A stretch of 64,000 nucleotides of DNA from Ensifer sp. Root278 (GTDB lineage: Bacteria; Pseudomonadota; Alphaproteobacteria; Rhizobiales; Rhizobiaceae): assembly GCF_001429285.1 (NCBI RefSeq), contig NZ_LMJJ01000040.1, positions 102,013 through 166,012 on the forward strand, given 5' to 3'. Position 1 is the first letter of the stretch; each line of letters opens with the position of its first letter. The position numbers were made by a program, and so were the translations under genes. Positions 44,401 to 54,951 of the stretch are shown here, in pieces. The notes beneath the pieces were generated by a model, which searched no databases, was not told the origin of the DNA, and saw nothing but the letters and a program-made list of their open reading frames with translations.

Positions 44401-44548
44401 TATCTTTCTCCTTTAGTGGTGAGGGCGAAACGCCTCCGCGCGCGCGGATGTTCCCCCGGGAACGTCACGAAATGTGACGCCGTGACATTCTTCCTCTGCT
44501 GCCGCGGCCCAAGGCCCGAAGAAACAAGCAGCGGGAGAGGCGACGAAG

Positions 44549-44713
44549 ATGCAGGACATTCAGCTGGATCAGAGCAATTTCACCGCCCGCAGCCTCAAGC
44601 CGGTGGTCAGGATCGTCGTCGCCGCGGAACTGGCAATTTCGGCGCTGCTGATGACCACAGTGCAATGGCCCGCACCGCAACCGGCCACCAGCCAAGTCGC
44701 CGTTCTGCGCTGA
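44549..44713 (+). CDS. 54-residue predicted single-span membrane protein
   Basis: ATG 44549 is preceded by GGGAGAGG. The product begins MQDIQLDQSNFTARSLK, has one hydrophobic segment (about 19-38) and a Pro/Gln-rich tail ending TSQVAVLR. It is likely a small inner-membrane protein. I do not recognise a family. The gene is separated from the MBL hydrolase by a RIME-like element. Confidence 0.65.
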   Translation: MQDIQLDQSNFTARSLKPVVRIVVAAELAISALLMTTVQWPAPQPATSQVAVLR

Positions 44714-44753
44714 TTGGCGCTGTCACCGGCGCCAATTGCCGCTATAGGAGAGT

Positions 44754-44857
44754 TACAGCGTCGCGCGTCCCGCCGGGCGCGCTAAGATCGCTGTAGAACT
44801 TTGAAGTGCTGCATGGGTTGTCCCTCAATCGGCGACGATGCAAGGAAACATGCAGCA
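44754..44857 (+). repeat. RIME-like intergenic repeat, copy B
   Basis: Begins TACAGCGTCGCGCGTC, carries the core CTAAGATCGCTGTAGAAC and CTTTGAAGTGCTGCATG, and ends with the degenerate second palindrome and ATGCAGCA. It ends 22 bases before the MBL start codon, in the leader. Confidence 0.78.
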
Positions 44858-44879
44858 GATCCCATAGAGGCAGGCGCAC

Positions 44880-45521
44880 ATGTTACAGGCGGGCATCATT
44901 CCGGTTACCCATTTCGAGCAGAATTGTACGGTGCTGTTCGACAGCGAGACCAAGGAAGGCGTGATCGTCGATCCCGGTGGCGATGTCGACCTCATCCTGC
45001 AGACGGTCCGCGAGAACGGCATCACGCTGAAGGCGATCTGGATCACCCATGGCCATATCGACCACGCCGGCGGCGCCAAGGAATTGAAGGATGCGCTCGG
45101 GCTTGAAATCATCGGCCCGCACAAGGACGATCTGCCGCTGCTCGAAAGGCTCGAGAGCCAGGCCGAGCGTTTTGGGCTGGCGATGAAGGTCCAGAACGTC
45201 ATTCCGGATCGTTGGCTCGAAGAGGGCGATACCGTTTCGTTCGGCGACCATGTCTTCGAGGTCCTGCATTGCCCCGGCCATGCGCCCGGCCATGTCGTCT
45301 ATTTCAACCGGGCACAGAATTTCGCCCATGTCGGCGACGTCCTCTTCCACGGTTCGATCGGGCGCACCGACCTGCCGGGCGGCAATCACCAGCAATTGCT
45401 CGATTCCATCCGCGACAAGATCCTGCCGCTCGGTGACACTGTCGGCTTCATCTGCGGCCACGGTCCAGGCGGGCAGATCGGCGAGGAGCGCCGCACCAAT
45501 CCCTATCTGCGCGGGCTCTGA
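44880..45521 (+). CDS. MBL-fold metallo-hydrolase, glyoxalase II-like
   Basis: Encodes 213 residues. Metal motif THGHIDHAGG (His57, His59, Asp61, His62), the second His in CPGHAPGHVVYF, and FHGSIGRTDLPGG. It has the compact size of YcbL-like enzymes instead of full glyoxalase II, lacking its substrate-binding helical domain. The natural substrate is unknown; thioester hydrolysis is plausible. A RIME-like repeat precedes it and a terminator follows. Confidence 0.93.
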   Translation: MLQAGIIPVTHFEQNCTVLFDSETKEGVIVDPGGDVDLILQTVRENGITLKAIWITHGHIDHAGGAKELKDALGLEIIGPHKDDLPLLERLESQAERFGLAMKVQNVIPDRWLEEGDTVSFGDHVFEVLHCPGHAPGHVVYFNRAQNFAHVGDVLFHGSIGRTDLPGGNHQQLLDSIRDKILPLGDTVGFICGHGPGGQIGEERRTNPYLRGL

Positions 45522-45548
45522 AGAAGGACGGCTTGCCGTTGTAATCAC

Positions 45549-45587
45549 GAAAAAAGCCCATGCCTTGATCGAGGCATGGGCTTTGTG
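45549..45587. terminator. Bidirectional terminator between MBL and BA14K-like genes
   Basis: AAAGCCCATGCCT pairs with AGGCATGGGCTTT across a TGATCG loop; an AAAAAA tract on the left serves the minus strand. It is placed between convergent genes. Confidence 0.85.
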
Positions 45588-45608
45588 ATTCCGTATGCTC
45601 TGCGCCGA

Positions 45609-46070
45609 TCAGCCGGCGGTGCAGAAGTAGCTGCGGCCGTCGTAACCGCGGAAGGTGCCGTTGTCCGGGTTGAACGAGCGGTAGCGCTGCGAGCAGTAAC
45701 GGTACCAGGACGGCGTCCAGGGCTCGAGCGAGCGGTAACCGCCGCCATAGCTGCCGCCGCCGTAGTTATCGACGACAACCGGACGGGCCTGATAGACCGG
45801 GCGAGGGCGATAGACCGGGCGCGGCTCGTAATAATCGTATTCCGGTTCCGGATCGATATAGACGCGCTCGCCGTAGCCGCTGTTGTAACGCGGCTGCGAG
45901 GCGATCGCGCCGCCGATCAGCGCGCCAGCGGCGAGGCCCGCTGCGCCTGCCACCCATGCATCGTCATTGTTGTGGTGATGGCGATGGTCTGCCAGCGCGG
46001 CGCCGGAGGTCGGGACGATCATGGCGATTGCGGCGACCGAAAGAACGGCGGCTTTGATGAACGTGTTCAT
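45609..46070 (-). CDS. BA14K-family exported protein
   Basis: Encodes 153 residues from ATG 46070. It has a Sec signal peptide (about 1-28, ending TSGAALA), a His-rich HRHHHNN stretch, a small Gly/Ala hydrophobic segment, a Pro/Tyr/Arg-rich linker, and the C-terminal BA14K pattern PSWYRYCSQRYRSFNP ... YFC. In Brucella, BA14K is an immunoreactive, lectin-like surface protein; rhizobial paralogues are of unknown function. Confidence 0.9.
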   Translation of the reverse strand: MNTFIKAAVLSVAAIAMIVPTSGAALADHRHHHNNDDAWVAGAAGLAAGALIGGAIASQPRYNSGYGERVYIDPEPEYDYYEPRPVYRPRPVYQARPVVVDNYGGGSYGGGYRSLEPWTPSWYRYCSQRYRSFNPDNGTFRGYDGRSYFCTAG

Positions 46071-46153
46071 GGGCTTCAAATCCTATCGCATGGACCGGAT
46101 CAATCCGGATTTCATGAGAGGACGTTAATGCCGCCACTGTGAACCGAGCCTGA

Positions 46154-46187
46154 ACAAAAAAAACCCGGCAAGCCTGCCGGGCTTCAA
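46154..46187 (-). terminator. Intrinsic terminator of the cold-shock gene
   Basis: On the minus strand GAAGCCCGGCAGG pairs with CTTGCCGGG, followed by TTTTTTTTG. Confidence 0.82.
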
Positions 46188-46214
46188 CTTTGAATCTGTC
46201 AGCGGATGTCGGCG

Positions 46215-46430
46215 TTAGCCGGCGATCTGCAGGTTGACCGCCTTCGGGCCTTTGCCGCGGCGATCCGGTTCGGTGTCGAAGCTCACCTTCTGGTTTTCCG
46301 TCAGACCGTTCAGGCCGGAGGCCTGGACTGCGGAAATGTGTACGAAGATATCTGCACCACCGTTGTCAGGCTTGATGAAACCAAAGCCCTTGTCGGTGTT
46401 GAAGAATTTTACAGTGCCAGTTTCGGCCAT
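46215..46430 (-). CDS. Cold-shock domain protein
   Basis: Encodes 71 residues. The single-stranded nucleic acid binding motifs RNP1 (KGFGFIKP) and RNP2 (DIFVHISAV) are present. CspA-like proteins act as RNA chaperones. The 5' side shows an unusually long gene-free, AT-rich interval, consistent with the long leader of cold-shock mRNAs. A terminator follows. Confidence 0.95.
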   Translation of the reverse strand: MAETGTVKFFNTDKGFGFIKPDNGGADIFVHISAVQASGLNGLTENQKVSFDTEPDRRGKGPKAVNLQIAG

Positions 46431-47132
46431 GCGTCAGGTCCTTTTCTCTCCACCCGTTTGACGGACGGGCAGCATTGCAGTTTTGCCCGAATGGGCGTTG
46501 GCAGGCAGTTCTCGACGTTTGAGGAAAGGGTCCTGTTACCGCAGCCAGCCATTGGAGAAGTTGCATTTTCATGCGTCTTCCCGGTCTGGCCGCCCGGAGT
46601 TTTGCGTCTCCGGCCCGCTTTTATTTCAAGATCTTCCCGTGTTCGCAGATTGCCCGAACAGAGTAAGATTGATGGGTTTATTTTGAATTGGCAAGCAAAA
46701 CTTTTCGAGCGTGGTATTGCGTCTTGTCATTGCTCAAAAATCGGTCATTTCCGCAGCTGTTGCCCCTTCTTCAAGATATATCGCAAGCTGTTGAAATCAC
46801 AGCTTTTTGAAAATGAACGCCGCAAAATTGAGTGGGTTTTTGCTGTTTTTCGATGCAGCCGCAAGGAGGTCAGTCGAATGCCGGCGCCGTCCGGTATTCG
46901 CAACTCTCTGATATGTTTGATGCTTCTCGCGTCGTACGTTTCTTACGTACGATTCTTGCAGAAAACCTACAGGTATTGAATTGGACCGGTCGATTGCGAC
47001 CCGCTTCGCGTCTGGCGGCGAAGCAACGATTTGATGGCCTGGTACAATAGCAAGTAAAGCGCCAGTCCGGCGTTTGGACCGGTCGCTGATATAGTTCATG
47101 GCGCAGTGTCGGTTGCGCTCGCAGAGGCCAGT
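46431..47132. other. AT-rich interval upstream of the cold-shock gene
   Basis: About 700 bases of lower GC than the rest, carrying one short ORF at 46878-46979. The part nearest the cold-shock gene probably includes its leader and promoter. I see no tRNA, no repeat copy and no long open frame on either strand that looks coding. Confidence 0.55.
46878..46979 (+). CDS. 33-residue candidate small membrane protein
   Basis: ATG 46878 follows AAGGAGGT with a seven-base spacer, an eight-base match to the 16S anti-Shine-Dalgarno. The peptide begins MPAPSGIRNSLICLMLLAS, contains a hydrophobic segment of about fifteen residues and ends LQKTYRY. The site is better than those of most genes around it. 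No homology is known to me, and the ORF is short enough to occur by chance. Confidence 0.45.
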   Translation: MPAPSGIRNSLICLMLLASYVSYVRFLQKTYRY

Positions 47133-48029
47133 TCAGACTGCAGCTTCCGCGCGCCGATTTTTGGTCAGTTCGGGAATGATCTCGACGGCAAGCATTGCCG
47201 CGAAGATGATCGCGCAGCCGGCATAGCCGATCGGGGTGATGATCTCGCCGAGCAACAGGACACCGAAGAGGGCGGCAAAGAGCGCCTCGCTCGACAGGAA
47301 GATGGCGGCCTGCGGCGCCGTGGTATAGCGCTGGCCCACCACCTGCAGGATGAAGGCGAGGCCGCTCGAGAAGATGCCGGCATAGAGGATTTCGAAGAGA
47401 GCGCCTTCGACAGCCGCAAAGCTCAGCGGCTCCATCTTCACTGCGAAAAGCAAGCCGAGCACTGCGCAGACGGCGAACTGCGTCATCGACAGCAACATCG
47501 GCCGGCCGCTGCTGGGCGCGAAAAGGCCAACGAGCAGCATTTGCACCGCCCAGAACAGGGCGCACAGGATCGTCAGGTAGTCACCGCCGGTCAGCGCCGA
47601 CAAGGTGCCGCCGCTCAAAAGGAAGATGCCGAAGAGAGCCATCAGCGCACCGGGCCAGATGACCCAATGCGGCTTGCGGCGCAGGAAGATGACCGTCAGC
47701 ACGGGCACGAAGACGACATAGAGCCCGGTGAGGAAGCCGGAATTGGTGACGCTGGTGTCGAGCAGGCCGAACTGCTGGGTCGCTGCGCCGGCAAAGAGTG
47801 CCAGGCCGATGAAGATGAAATTGCGCACGGTCGTCAGCTTGAGCGGTTCGGCCGCCCGCTTCGTTTCCAAAATGGCCAAGGGCATGGCAACCAGCGTCGC
47901 GATCGCAAATCTGAGCGTGATGAACCACAGCGGGCTGATCGCATCCATGGCCGTCGACTGTGCAACGAAGCCGGCGCCCCAGATCGCGCCTGATATCAAC
48001 AGCAGCAGATTGGCCTGAATGCGGGGCAT
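47133..48029 (-). CDS. DMT-superfamily (EamA) transporter
   Basis: Encodes 298 residues from ATG 48029 with GAGGAG upstream. Ten hydrophobic segments in two EamA repeats: LLLLISGAIWGAGFVAQ and FIFIGLALFAGAATQ in the first, and LTILCALFWAVQMLLVG in the second. It is probably an exporter of amino acids or other metabolites; substrates cannot be read. Divergent from the DUF3052 gene. Confidence 0.93.
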   Translation of the reverse strand: MPRIQANLLLLISGAIWGAGFVAQSTAMDAISPLWFITLRFAIATLVAMPLAILETKRAAEPLKLTTVRNFIFIGLALFAGAATQQFGLLDTSVTNSGFLTGLYVVFVPVLTVIFLRRKPHWVIWPGALMALFGIFLLSGGTLSALTGGDYLTILCALFWAVQMLLVGLFAPSSGRPMLLSMTQFAVCAVLGLLFAVKMEPLSFAAVEGALFEILYAGIFSSGLAFILQVVGQRYTTAPQAAIFLSSEALFAALFGVLLLGEIITPIGYAGCAIIFAAMLAVEIIPELTKNRRAEAAV

Positions 48030-48117
48030 GTCGGTTCTCCTCGGACAGGCGCCGTCTAGCAGTTGCGTTCTGGGCGGGCAAGGCTCATCGTCAGCGTCAT
48101 GGGCGTCGGAGATGGCG

Positions 48118-48549
48118 ATGAATGACAGCGGATATTCCGGCACGCCGCTTGCCCGCAAGCTGGGTTTGAAGGACGGGCAGGCGGCGCTGCTTCTCGGCGT
48201 TCCGCCCGGCCTCAGCGAAATCACGGACTTTTCCGGCTTCTCGAGTTGCGAAACCGTGCTCGGTCCGGCTGGCGGGCGCAACTACGACTATGTCCATATG
48301 TTCGAGACGCAGAGGTCCGAATTGGACGGGCTCGCGCCGGAGGTTGCGGCCCGGCTCAGGCCTGACGGCATGCTCTGGATTTCCTGGCCGAAGAAAGCGT
48401 CGAAGGTGGCGACGACGCTGAGCGAGGACGTGCTGCGCGATATCTTCCTGCCGCTTGGCCTCGTCGACGTGAAGGTTTGCGCCGTCGATGCCGTCTGGTC
48501 GGGACTGAAGTTCATGTTCCGCAAGGAGTTCCGCGGCCAGCTGTCGTGA
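48118..48549 (+). CDS. DUF3052 family protein
   Basis: Encodes 143 residues from ATG 48118, placed six bases after GGAG. Motifs LARKLGLKDGQAALLLGVP and LWISWPKKASKVATTLSED are characteristic of DUF3052, a family of unknown function. The sequence looks globular and soluble. It is divergent from the DMT transporter gene and convergent with the PQQ dehydrogenase gene. Confidence 0.88.
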   Translation: MNDSGYSGTPLARKLGLKDGQAALLLGVPPGLSEITDFSGFSSCETVLGPAGGRNYDYVHMFETQRSELDGLAPEVAARLRPDGMLWISWPKKASKVATTLSEDVLRDIFLPLGLVDVKVCAVDAVWSGLKFMFRKEFRGQLS

Positions 48550-48572
48550 GGCGGCAGCGACGGGCTCAATTG

Positions 48573-49760
48573 CTATTGCTTTGCGCCCTTGGAGACGCGG
48601 AGAACGGCGCCGTTTTCCTCGTCGGTCACCATCAGCAATGCGCCATCTGGCGCGACGACGACGTCGCGGATGCGGCCGAACTCGCCATCGAACAGCCGTT
48701 CTTCGGCGCCGATGGCACCGTTGTCGTCACGCTCCAACCGCGCGAGAAGCTGGTACTTCAGCGCGGCAACCAGCAGGTCGCCGTCCCACTCGGGAAACAT
48801 CCTGCCGCGATAGATGGCGAGCGCGCCGGGGGCGATCGAGGGATCCCAATAGAAGAGGGGCTGATCGAGGCCGTCCTTCGCCGTGCCTTCGCCGATCTCG
48901 GCGCCGGAATAGTCCTTGCCGTAGGTGATGACCGGCCACCCGTAGTTGTGGCCGGCCTGCGGATTGTTGACCTCGTCGCCGCCGCGCGCGCCGTGCTCGA
49001 CCGTCAAAAGCGTGCCGTCCTTCGGGTCGAAGGCGATCCCTTGCGGATTGCGGTGACCCTTCGACCAGATCTCCGCCAGGCCGCCGGTGCCGCCGCGATA
49101 GGGGTTCGATCCGGGAGCGCTGCCATCGGCGTTGATGTGCAGGATGGCGCCGGCATGATCGCGCGGGTCCTGCGCCCGATCGCGTTCACCGCGGTCGCCG
49201 ATGCCGAAGAACAGGCTGCCGTCGGGCGCGATCGCAATGCGCGAACCGAAATGCTGTCCCTTACCGGTGAACTTGCTCATCCGGAAGAGTTCCTTGACCT
49301 CGGTGAGACCGCTCTCGTTTTCGGCAAGTTTCGCGCGCACGACGGCGGTGCCGTAGCCGCCTTTGCCATTGGCGGCCAATGTCAGATAGAGCGTCCTGTT
49401 CTTTGCGAAACCAGGGTCAAGTGCGATGTCGAGCAGGCCGCCCTGGCCACGTTCAGCGACCTTGGGCACCCCCTTCAGCGGCTTCGACACCTTGCCGTCG
49501 CGCACGATCCTCAGCCGGCCGGGACGTTCACTGACGATCAGCCCTCCATCGGGTAGCGCTTCGACGGACCAGGGGTGTTCGAGGCCGGCCGCCAGGGTCT
49601 CGACGCGCAGGGTGCCGTGCTGGCTCGGGAATTCGCGCGTCTCTTGGGCGTGAGCGCCCAAGGGGGCGGCGATCGCGGCCAAAGCGACGAGCACCGCGAG
49701 CGACCGGGTGTGCCGCCGCCTACCTAGCTGTTTCGACGCTGCTGCATCCGCTCGCCGCAT
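48573..49760 (-). CDS. PQQ-dependent sugar dehydrogenase (soluble aldose type)
   Basis: Encodes 395 residues from ATG 49760. A signal peptide (RSLAVLVALAAIAAPLGAHAQ, about 19-39) precedes a six-bladed propeller with GLEHPWSVEALPDG, GDRGERDRAQD, KGHRNPQGIAF and WDPSIAPGALAIYRG, typical of Ylii/Asd-type dehydrogenases. It oxidises sugars in the periplasm with PQQ. No PQQ synthesis genes are in the window. It lies downstream of the sortase on the same strand. Confidence 0.9.
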   Translation of the reverse strand: MRRADAAASKQLGRRRHTRSLAVLVALAAIAAPLGAHAQETREFPSQHGTLRVETLAAGLEHPWSVEALPDGGLIVSERPGRLRIVRDGKVSKPLKGVPKVAERGQGGLLDIALDPGFAKNRTLYLTLAANGKGGYGTAVVRAKLAENESGLTEVKELFRMSKFTGKGQHFGSRIAIAPDGSLFFGIGDRGERDRAQDPRDHAGAILHINADGSAPGSNPYRGGTGGLAEIWSKGHRNPQGIAFDPKDGTLLTVEHGARGGDEVNNPQAGHNYGWPVITYGKDYSGAEIGEGTAKDGLDQPLFYWDPSIAPGALAIYRGRMFPEWDGDLLVAALKYQLLARLERDDNGAIGAEERLFDGEFGRIRDVVVAPDGALLMVTDEENGAVLRVSKGAKQ

Positions 49761-49843
49761 TGCGCTTCTCCGGGCCGATTCGTTCAACTGGCACGCTGGA
49801 GCGGGAGACGGAGCGGTTCAAGTCACAACCGATCAAAAGCGGT

Positions 49844-50512
49844 TTATTTCGAGATCGAGCCTGTCGTCAGCGACACCGGCCGTTGTTCGCCGATGAGCTC
49901 GGCATTGACGATATAGCGCATCGGCCCCTGTTCGATCGCATCGAAGGGCCAGCAGGTGGCAAGCGCCAGATGGTGGCCGGTGGCCGATGCGTTGATGCCG
50001 CTTTCGTCCCAGCGGGCGACGCGGCTTTCGCCGGCCCGGAACAGGAAGCGGCGGCCGTCCTTGCGCGTCAGCACCAGGAGGTCGCCGGGATTGACGTCCT
50101 TCAGCCAACGGAAATGCGTGTCGCGGTGCGCGGCGATGACGGAGGTGCCTTCGTCGCCGGGCAAGGGCGTCGTCGTCAGCCAGGCGGGGCCGAAGGCGAG
50201 CGCTTCGCCGCTCGCGCCTTCGAGCACGACCGCAGAGCGGTTCAATCGCGGCGCGGTGATCTCGGCGGCGGTTTGAAAGTCGGCCCAGGGCCAGGGCTTG
50301 CCATCCGGGTTGCCGTGCAACTGCGCCTCGAAAGTGCGCTTGAGAAGCACCTGCGAGACCTCGGCCTTGGCCTTCATGTAGAAACCTTTGCCGATCAGCA
50401 GGAGACCGGCAAGGGCAATGAGCGCGATGATCGCGAGCACGATCGTCTCGACCGCCGAGAGGCGGGCGAGAAAGCCCGGGCCTGGCTCGGGCCTTTCGTT
50501 GTCAGCGGCCAC
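49844..50512 (-). CDS. Class GN sortase
   Basis: Encodes 222 residues from GTG 50512, which overlaps the upstream gene's end by eleven bases. An N-terminal membrane helix (about 22-42) precedes the catalytic domain. Catalytic residues are His129 (VIAAHRDTHFRWL), Cys187 (LALATCWPFDA) and Arg199 (MRYIVNAEL). Class GN sortases occur in Gram-negative proteobacteria and pair with a single neighbouring vWA target, as here. It should cleave the LPXTA-like motif of the adjacent protein. Confidence 0.92.
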   Translation of the reverse strand: MAADNERPEPGPGFLARLSAVETIVLAIIALIALAGLLLIGKGFYMKAKAEVSQVLLKRTFEAQLHGNPDGKPWPWADFQTAAEITAPRLNRSAVVLEGASGEALAFGPAWLTTTPLPGDEGTSVIAAHRDTHFRWLKDVNPGDLLVLTRKDGRRFLFRAGESRVARWDESGINASATGHHLALATCWPFDAIEQGPMRYIVNAELIGEQRPVSLTTGSISK

Positions 50513-52856
50513 GGCGGCGCACTCCCGCAAGCACGACGGCGGCGATCGGCACGCGCCAGAAGACAAAGGTCGTGCCGGCGAAGAGGGCAAAGGCCAACAG
50601 CATCAGGCCGATCAGGATCTGCTTGTCCGCTTCCGTTGCCGTCTGCGGCAGGGTGACCTGGTTGTTGGCCTCGGCGATCATGCCTGCCGCCCGTGCGGTT
50701 GGTGCCGCCAGCATGCGGTCCGCCGTCACCATGGCAAGCTTGGTCCGGCTCTCGACCGCAGCGTCGCGTTCGTAGACCTTTCCGGGGGCGCTCTCGACGG
50801 GCGCTTCACCAAAGACCTTGCCGAAGTCCCAGCCGGCCGGAAGGTTGAGCGGCAGCCTGGTTTCGGCCTGTGGCTCGCCGGCCGGACGCGAGGGCGTCGC
50901 ATCGACCGCGACGAGGCTGGTGACGCGGGAGACGAGGTGATGGGCGAGCGCCACGGTCTCGATCCGCTTGTCGAGCGTGGCGGGATCGGCAATTGCAGCG
51001 GCACTTGCCTCGAGATCATCGATCTTGCGCCGCGCCCAGAGCTTGGCGATACCCTGGCCGGTGGAGGCCTTGGCGATGTCCATCTCGACCCGCCAGGGCT
51101 GGTCGCCGGCTTTGCCGAGGATCTGCAGCTTGCCTTTGGGTGCGGTGCCATCGAGTTCGGCGGTCAGCACCACCGGCTCGCCGCGATAGAGATCGGGCAT
51201 GGGGTTTGGGGTGATGTCGCTTGCCGATGCGGCCTCGAAGCTCGCGGAGATATCGGTCATCGCGGGGCTTTCGAGCTTGGTGAAGAGCTCGCCCATGCGT
51301 GTCGCCACCTGGCTCTCCGAGCCGATCAGCGTGAAGGTGCCGCGGCCGTATTCGGCAGCCTTGGTCATGAAATGGCTGTTGGGGGCGGAGCCGATGCCGA
51401 CGGTGAAGACGCGGGCGTCGCCGCGGTTTTTCTGGATCTCGTCGAAGAGCTGCGCCTCATTGCCGATCGCGCCATCGGTCAGGAAGACCACCTGGCGAAG
51501 CGCGCCGGCCTGAACTGGACCCTGCGTGCGCAATGCAGCTTCCAGCGCGGGCAGCATTTCCGTGCCGCCGTCGGCGGTGAGACCGCGGACATAGGCGATC
51601 GCATCCTCGCGCTTGTCCGGTGTCGCCTCGGTGAGCTCAGGAAAATGCACCGACATCGTGTCGTCGAAGCGGATGACGTTGAAGCGGTCTTCGGGCTTCA
51701 ACCTGGAGATCGCCAGCGCCAGGCTCTCCTTCGCCTGTTCCATCGAGGGGCCGGCCATGGAACCGGAATTGTCGATGACAAAGACGATCTCGCGTTTGAC
51801 CGGCTTGGCATCGGTCTCGCTTGCGGCAGCCGGTGGCGTGACGAAGGAGAGCAGGTAGGTCTTGTTCCCGACTGTCTCCCGGAAGAGGCCGGCATAGGGG
51901 CTCTTGCCCTCGATCGCGTTCCAGGTGAGCTCGAAGTCGCGGTCGGCCGGCACGCTGTCGCCCTTCAGCGTCACGCGGCGGCTGAGATCATCGAGGTTGG
52001 CGATATCGACGTCATGATAGCCGGATTTCACCTCGCCGAGGGGGAAGCCTGCCTTCAGGTTCACCGTCAGCGTGACGGGATTGACCTTAGCGTTTTCCTT
52101 GGGGTCGAGAACCGGCGCTTCGACCTTTTCACGGTCGGGAACCGGATCGTTGACGGCATAGCCGGTGCGGCTGTCGAGGTCGACGGTCTGAACGATCGGC
52201 TGCGGATTGTAGCGGGGCGCGACCACCATCGGGAAACGGAGAGAATAAAGGCCGTTCGATTGGCGGACCGCGCTCTGATACTCGATCTGTATGACGACCG
52301 TTTCGCCGGGGCCGATATTGGCGACCTGGTTGGTGAAGATGTTCGGGCGCTGTTGCTCGAGCAGTGCCGCCTTCTTGCCCTCGGCCTTCGCCTGCTCGTA
52401 GATCTCCTTGGCTTCCTGGCGCGGCTTTATCTGGCCCTCGATGAAGCGGTCGCCGATCTGCATCTTCAGCGTATCGACCGCCGAATCCTCGGGCAGCGGG
52501 AAGACATAGGTGCCTTCGACCCAGCCCTTGCTGGGGTTCTCGAAACGCTGGGTCACGCGGGTGCGCATGATCGGGCCGTTGACGTCGATCGTTACGTCCG
52601 TCGCCAGCCGCGGCGCCTCGACGAAATAGCCGGGTTCCTTCGACGGGAAGAGCAGGGCGCCCGCGCCGATATCGTTGGGGCGAACATAACCTGCCATCTG
52701 CTGAGGCTTGGCGTCGGCCGTTTCGGCCGCGGCCTGGGTCATCAGGCCGATGATCATCAGGATGCAGGCGGCGAGCGCTGCGATCGCCAGATACATGCCC
52801 CAGCGTGCTTCGTTCTGCCCGGTCTTCAATGAGGCGATTTCGTCGTCGAGAAACAT
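50502..52856 (-). CDS. VIT/vWA sortase-target protein
   Basis: Encodes 784 residues. Signal/anchor helix (20-45), VIT domain (about 50-180, RVTQRFENPSKGWVEGTYVF), vWA domain with MIDAS DNSGSM (near 362) and a C-terminal sorting signal: LPQTATEADK at 736-745, then a hydrophobic helix (749-775) and a basic tail VRRRGR. This is the marine-proteobacterial sortase-target architecture. The adjacent sortase is encoded next, with overlapping genes. The anchored product's role is unknown. Confidence 0.92.
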   Translation of the reverse strand: MFLDDEIASLKTGQNEARWGMYLAIAALAACILMIIGLMTQAAAETADAKPQQMAGYVRPNDIGAGALLFPSKEPGYFVEAPRLATDVTIDVNGPIMRTRVTQRFENPSKGWVEGTYVFPLPEDSAVDTLKMQIGDRFIEGQIKPRQEAKEIYEQAKAEGKKAALLEQQRPNIFTNQVANIGPGETVVIQIEYQSAVRQSNGLYSLRFPMVVAPRYNPQPIVQTVDLDSRTGYAVNDPVPDREKVEAPVLDPKENAKVNPVTLTVNLKAGFPLGEVKSGYHDVDIANLDDLSRRVTLKGDSVPADRDFELTWNAIEGKSPYAGLFRETVGNKTYLLSFVTPPAAASETDAKPVKREIVFVIDNSGSMAGPSMEQAKESLALAISRLKPEDRFNVIRFDDTMSVHFPELTEATPDKREDAIAYVRGLTADGGTEMLPALEAALRTQGPVQAGALRQVVFLTDGAIGNEAQLFDEIQKNRGDARVFTVGIGSAPNSHFMTKAAEYGRGTFTLIGSESQVATRMGELFTKLESPAMTDISASFEAASASDITPNPMPDLYRGEPVVLTAELDGTAPKGKLQILGKAGDQPWRVEMDIAKASTGQGIAKLWARRKIDDLEASAAAIADPATLDKRIETVALAHHLVSRVTSLVAVDATPSRPAGEPQAETRLPLNLPAGWDFGKVFGEAPVESAPGKVYERDAAVESRTKLAMVTADRMLAAPTARAAGMIAEANNQVTLPQTATEADKQILIGLMLLAFALFAGTTFVFWRVPIAAVVLAGVRRRGR

Positions 52857-54520
<1,664 letters not shown>

Positions 54521-54538
54521 GCGCTGGCAATCGCATCA

Positions 54539-54571
54539 CAAAAAGCCCGCCGGAAACGGCGGGCTTTTTTG
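54539..54571 (+). terminator. Intrinsic terminator of aatA
   Basis: AAAAAGCCCGCCG and CGGCGGGCTTTTTT pair around GAAA, followed by T-tract. Confidence 0.9.
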
Positions 54572-54645
54572 TTCGCAGATCGATTCAAGCGGTGGCCAAT
54601 CTTATTCAGGCGGATCGGCCAAGGCATTGAAATTTTGTCAGAAAT

Positions 54646-54951
54646 TCACGCACCGGGAACCTCGTCGTCGCCGACGACGCCACCCTCGCTTTCCAGGATC
54701 GAGAGGCGGCGAGCCTCGGAGCGCGTGAACTTCAGCTGCACGCCGATGCCGCGTTCGCCTTCCGGCAGAAACACTGCGCCGGCATGTTCGAGTGCATGCC
54801 TCAGCGATAGGATTGTCTCGTCGCTGGGCGTCTCGAGCTTGCGTTCGAACCTGAGGATCGTGTCTTCGTCGACACCTGAAAAGCTTGCCAGCATCTCGCG
54901 CGAGATTTCGATCAGCGCCCGGGCGGCGCGGCACTGTGGACCTGTAATCAT
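54646..54951 (-). CDS. XRE-like helix-turn-helix protein
   Basis: Encodes 101 residues from ATG 54951 with GGAGGTGA directly upstream. The N-terminal 70 residues form an XRE-type domain (CRAARALIEISREMLASFSG, then DEDTILRFERKLETP and LRHALEHAGAVFLPE). The C-terminal end (ARRLSILESEGGVVGDD) is acidic. It probably binds DNA, but no target is obvious. Convergent with aatA and divergent from a LysR gene. Confidence 0.85.
   Translation of the reverse strand: MITGPQCRAARALIEISREMLASFSGVDEDTILRFERKLETPSDETILSLRHALEHAGAVFLPEGERGIGVQLKFTRSEARRLSILESEGGVVGDDEVPGA

Noticed and set aside
50388..52832. 814-residue open frame on the plus strand
   Set aside because: It is antisense to the VIT/vWA gene, has no ribosome binding site, and its composition (rich in Arg, Gly, Leu and Asp) is what the complement of high-GC coding sequence gives.
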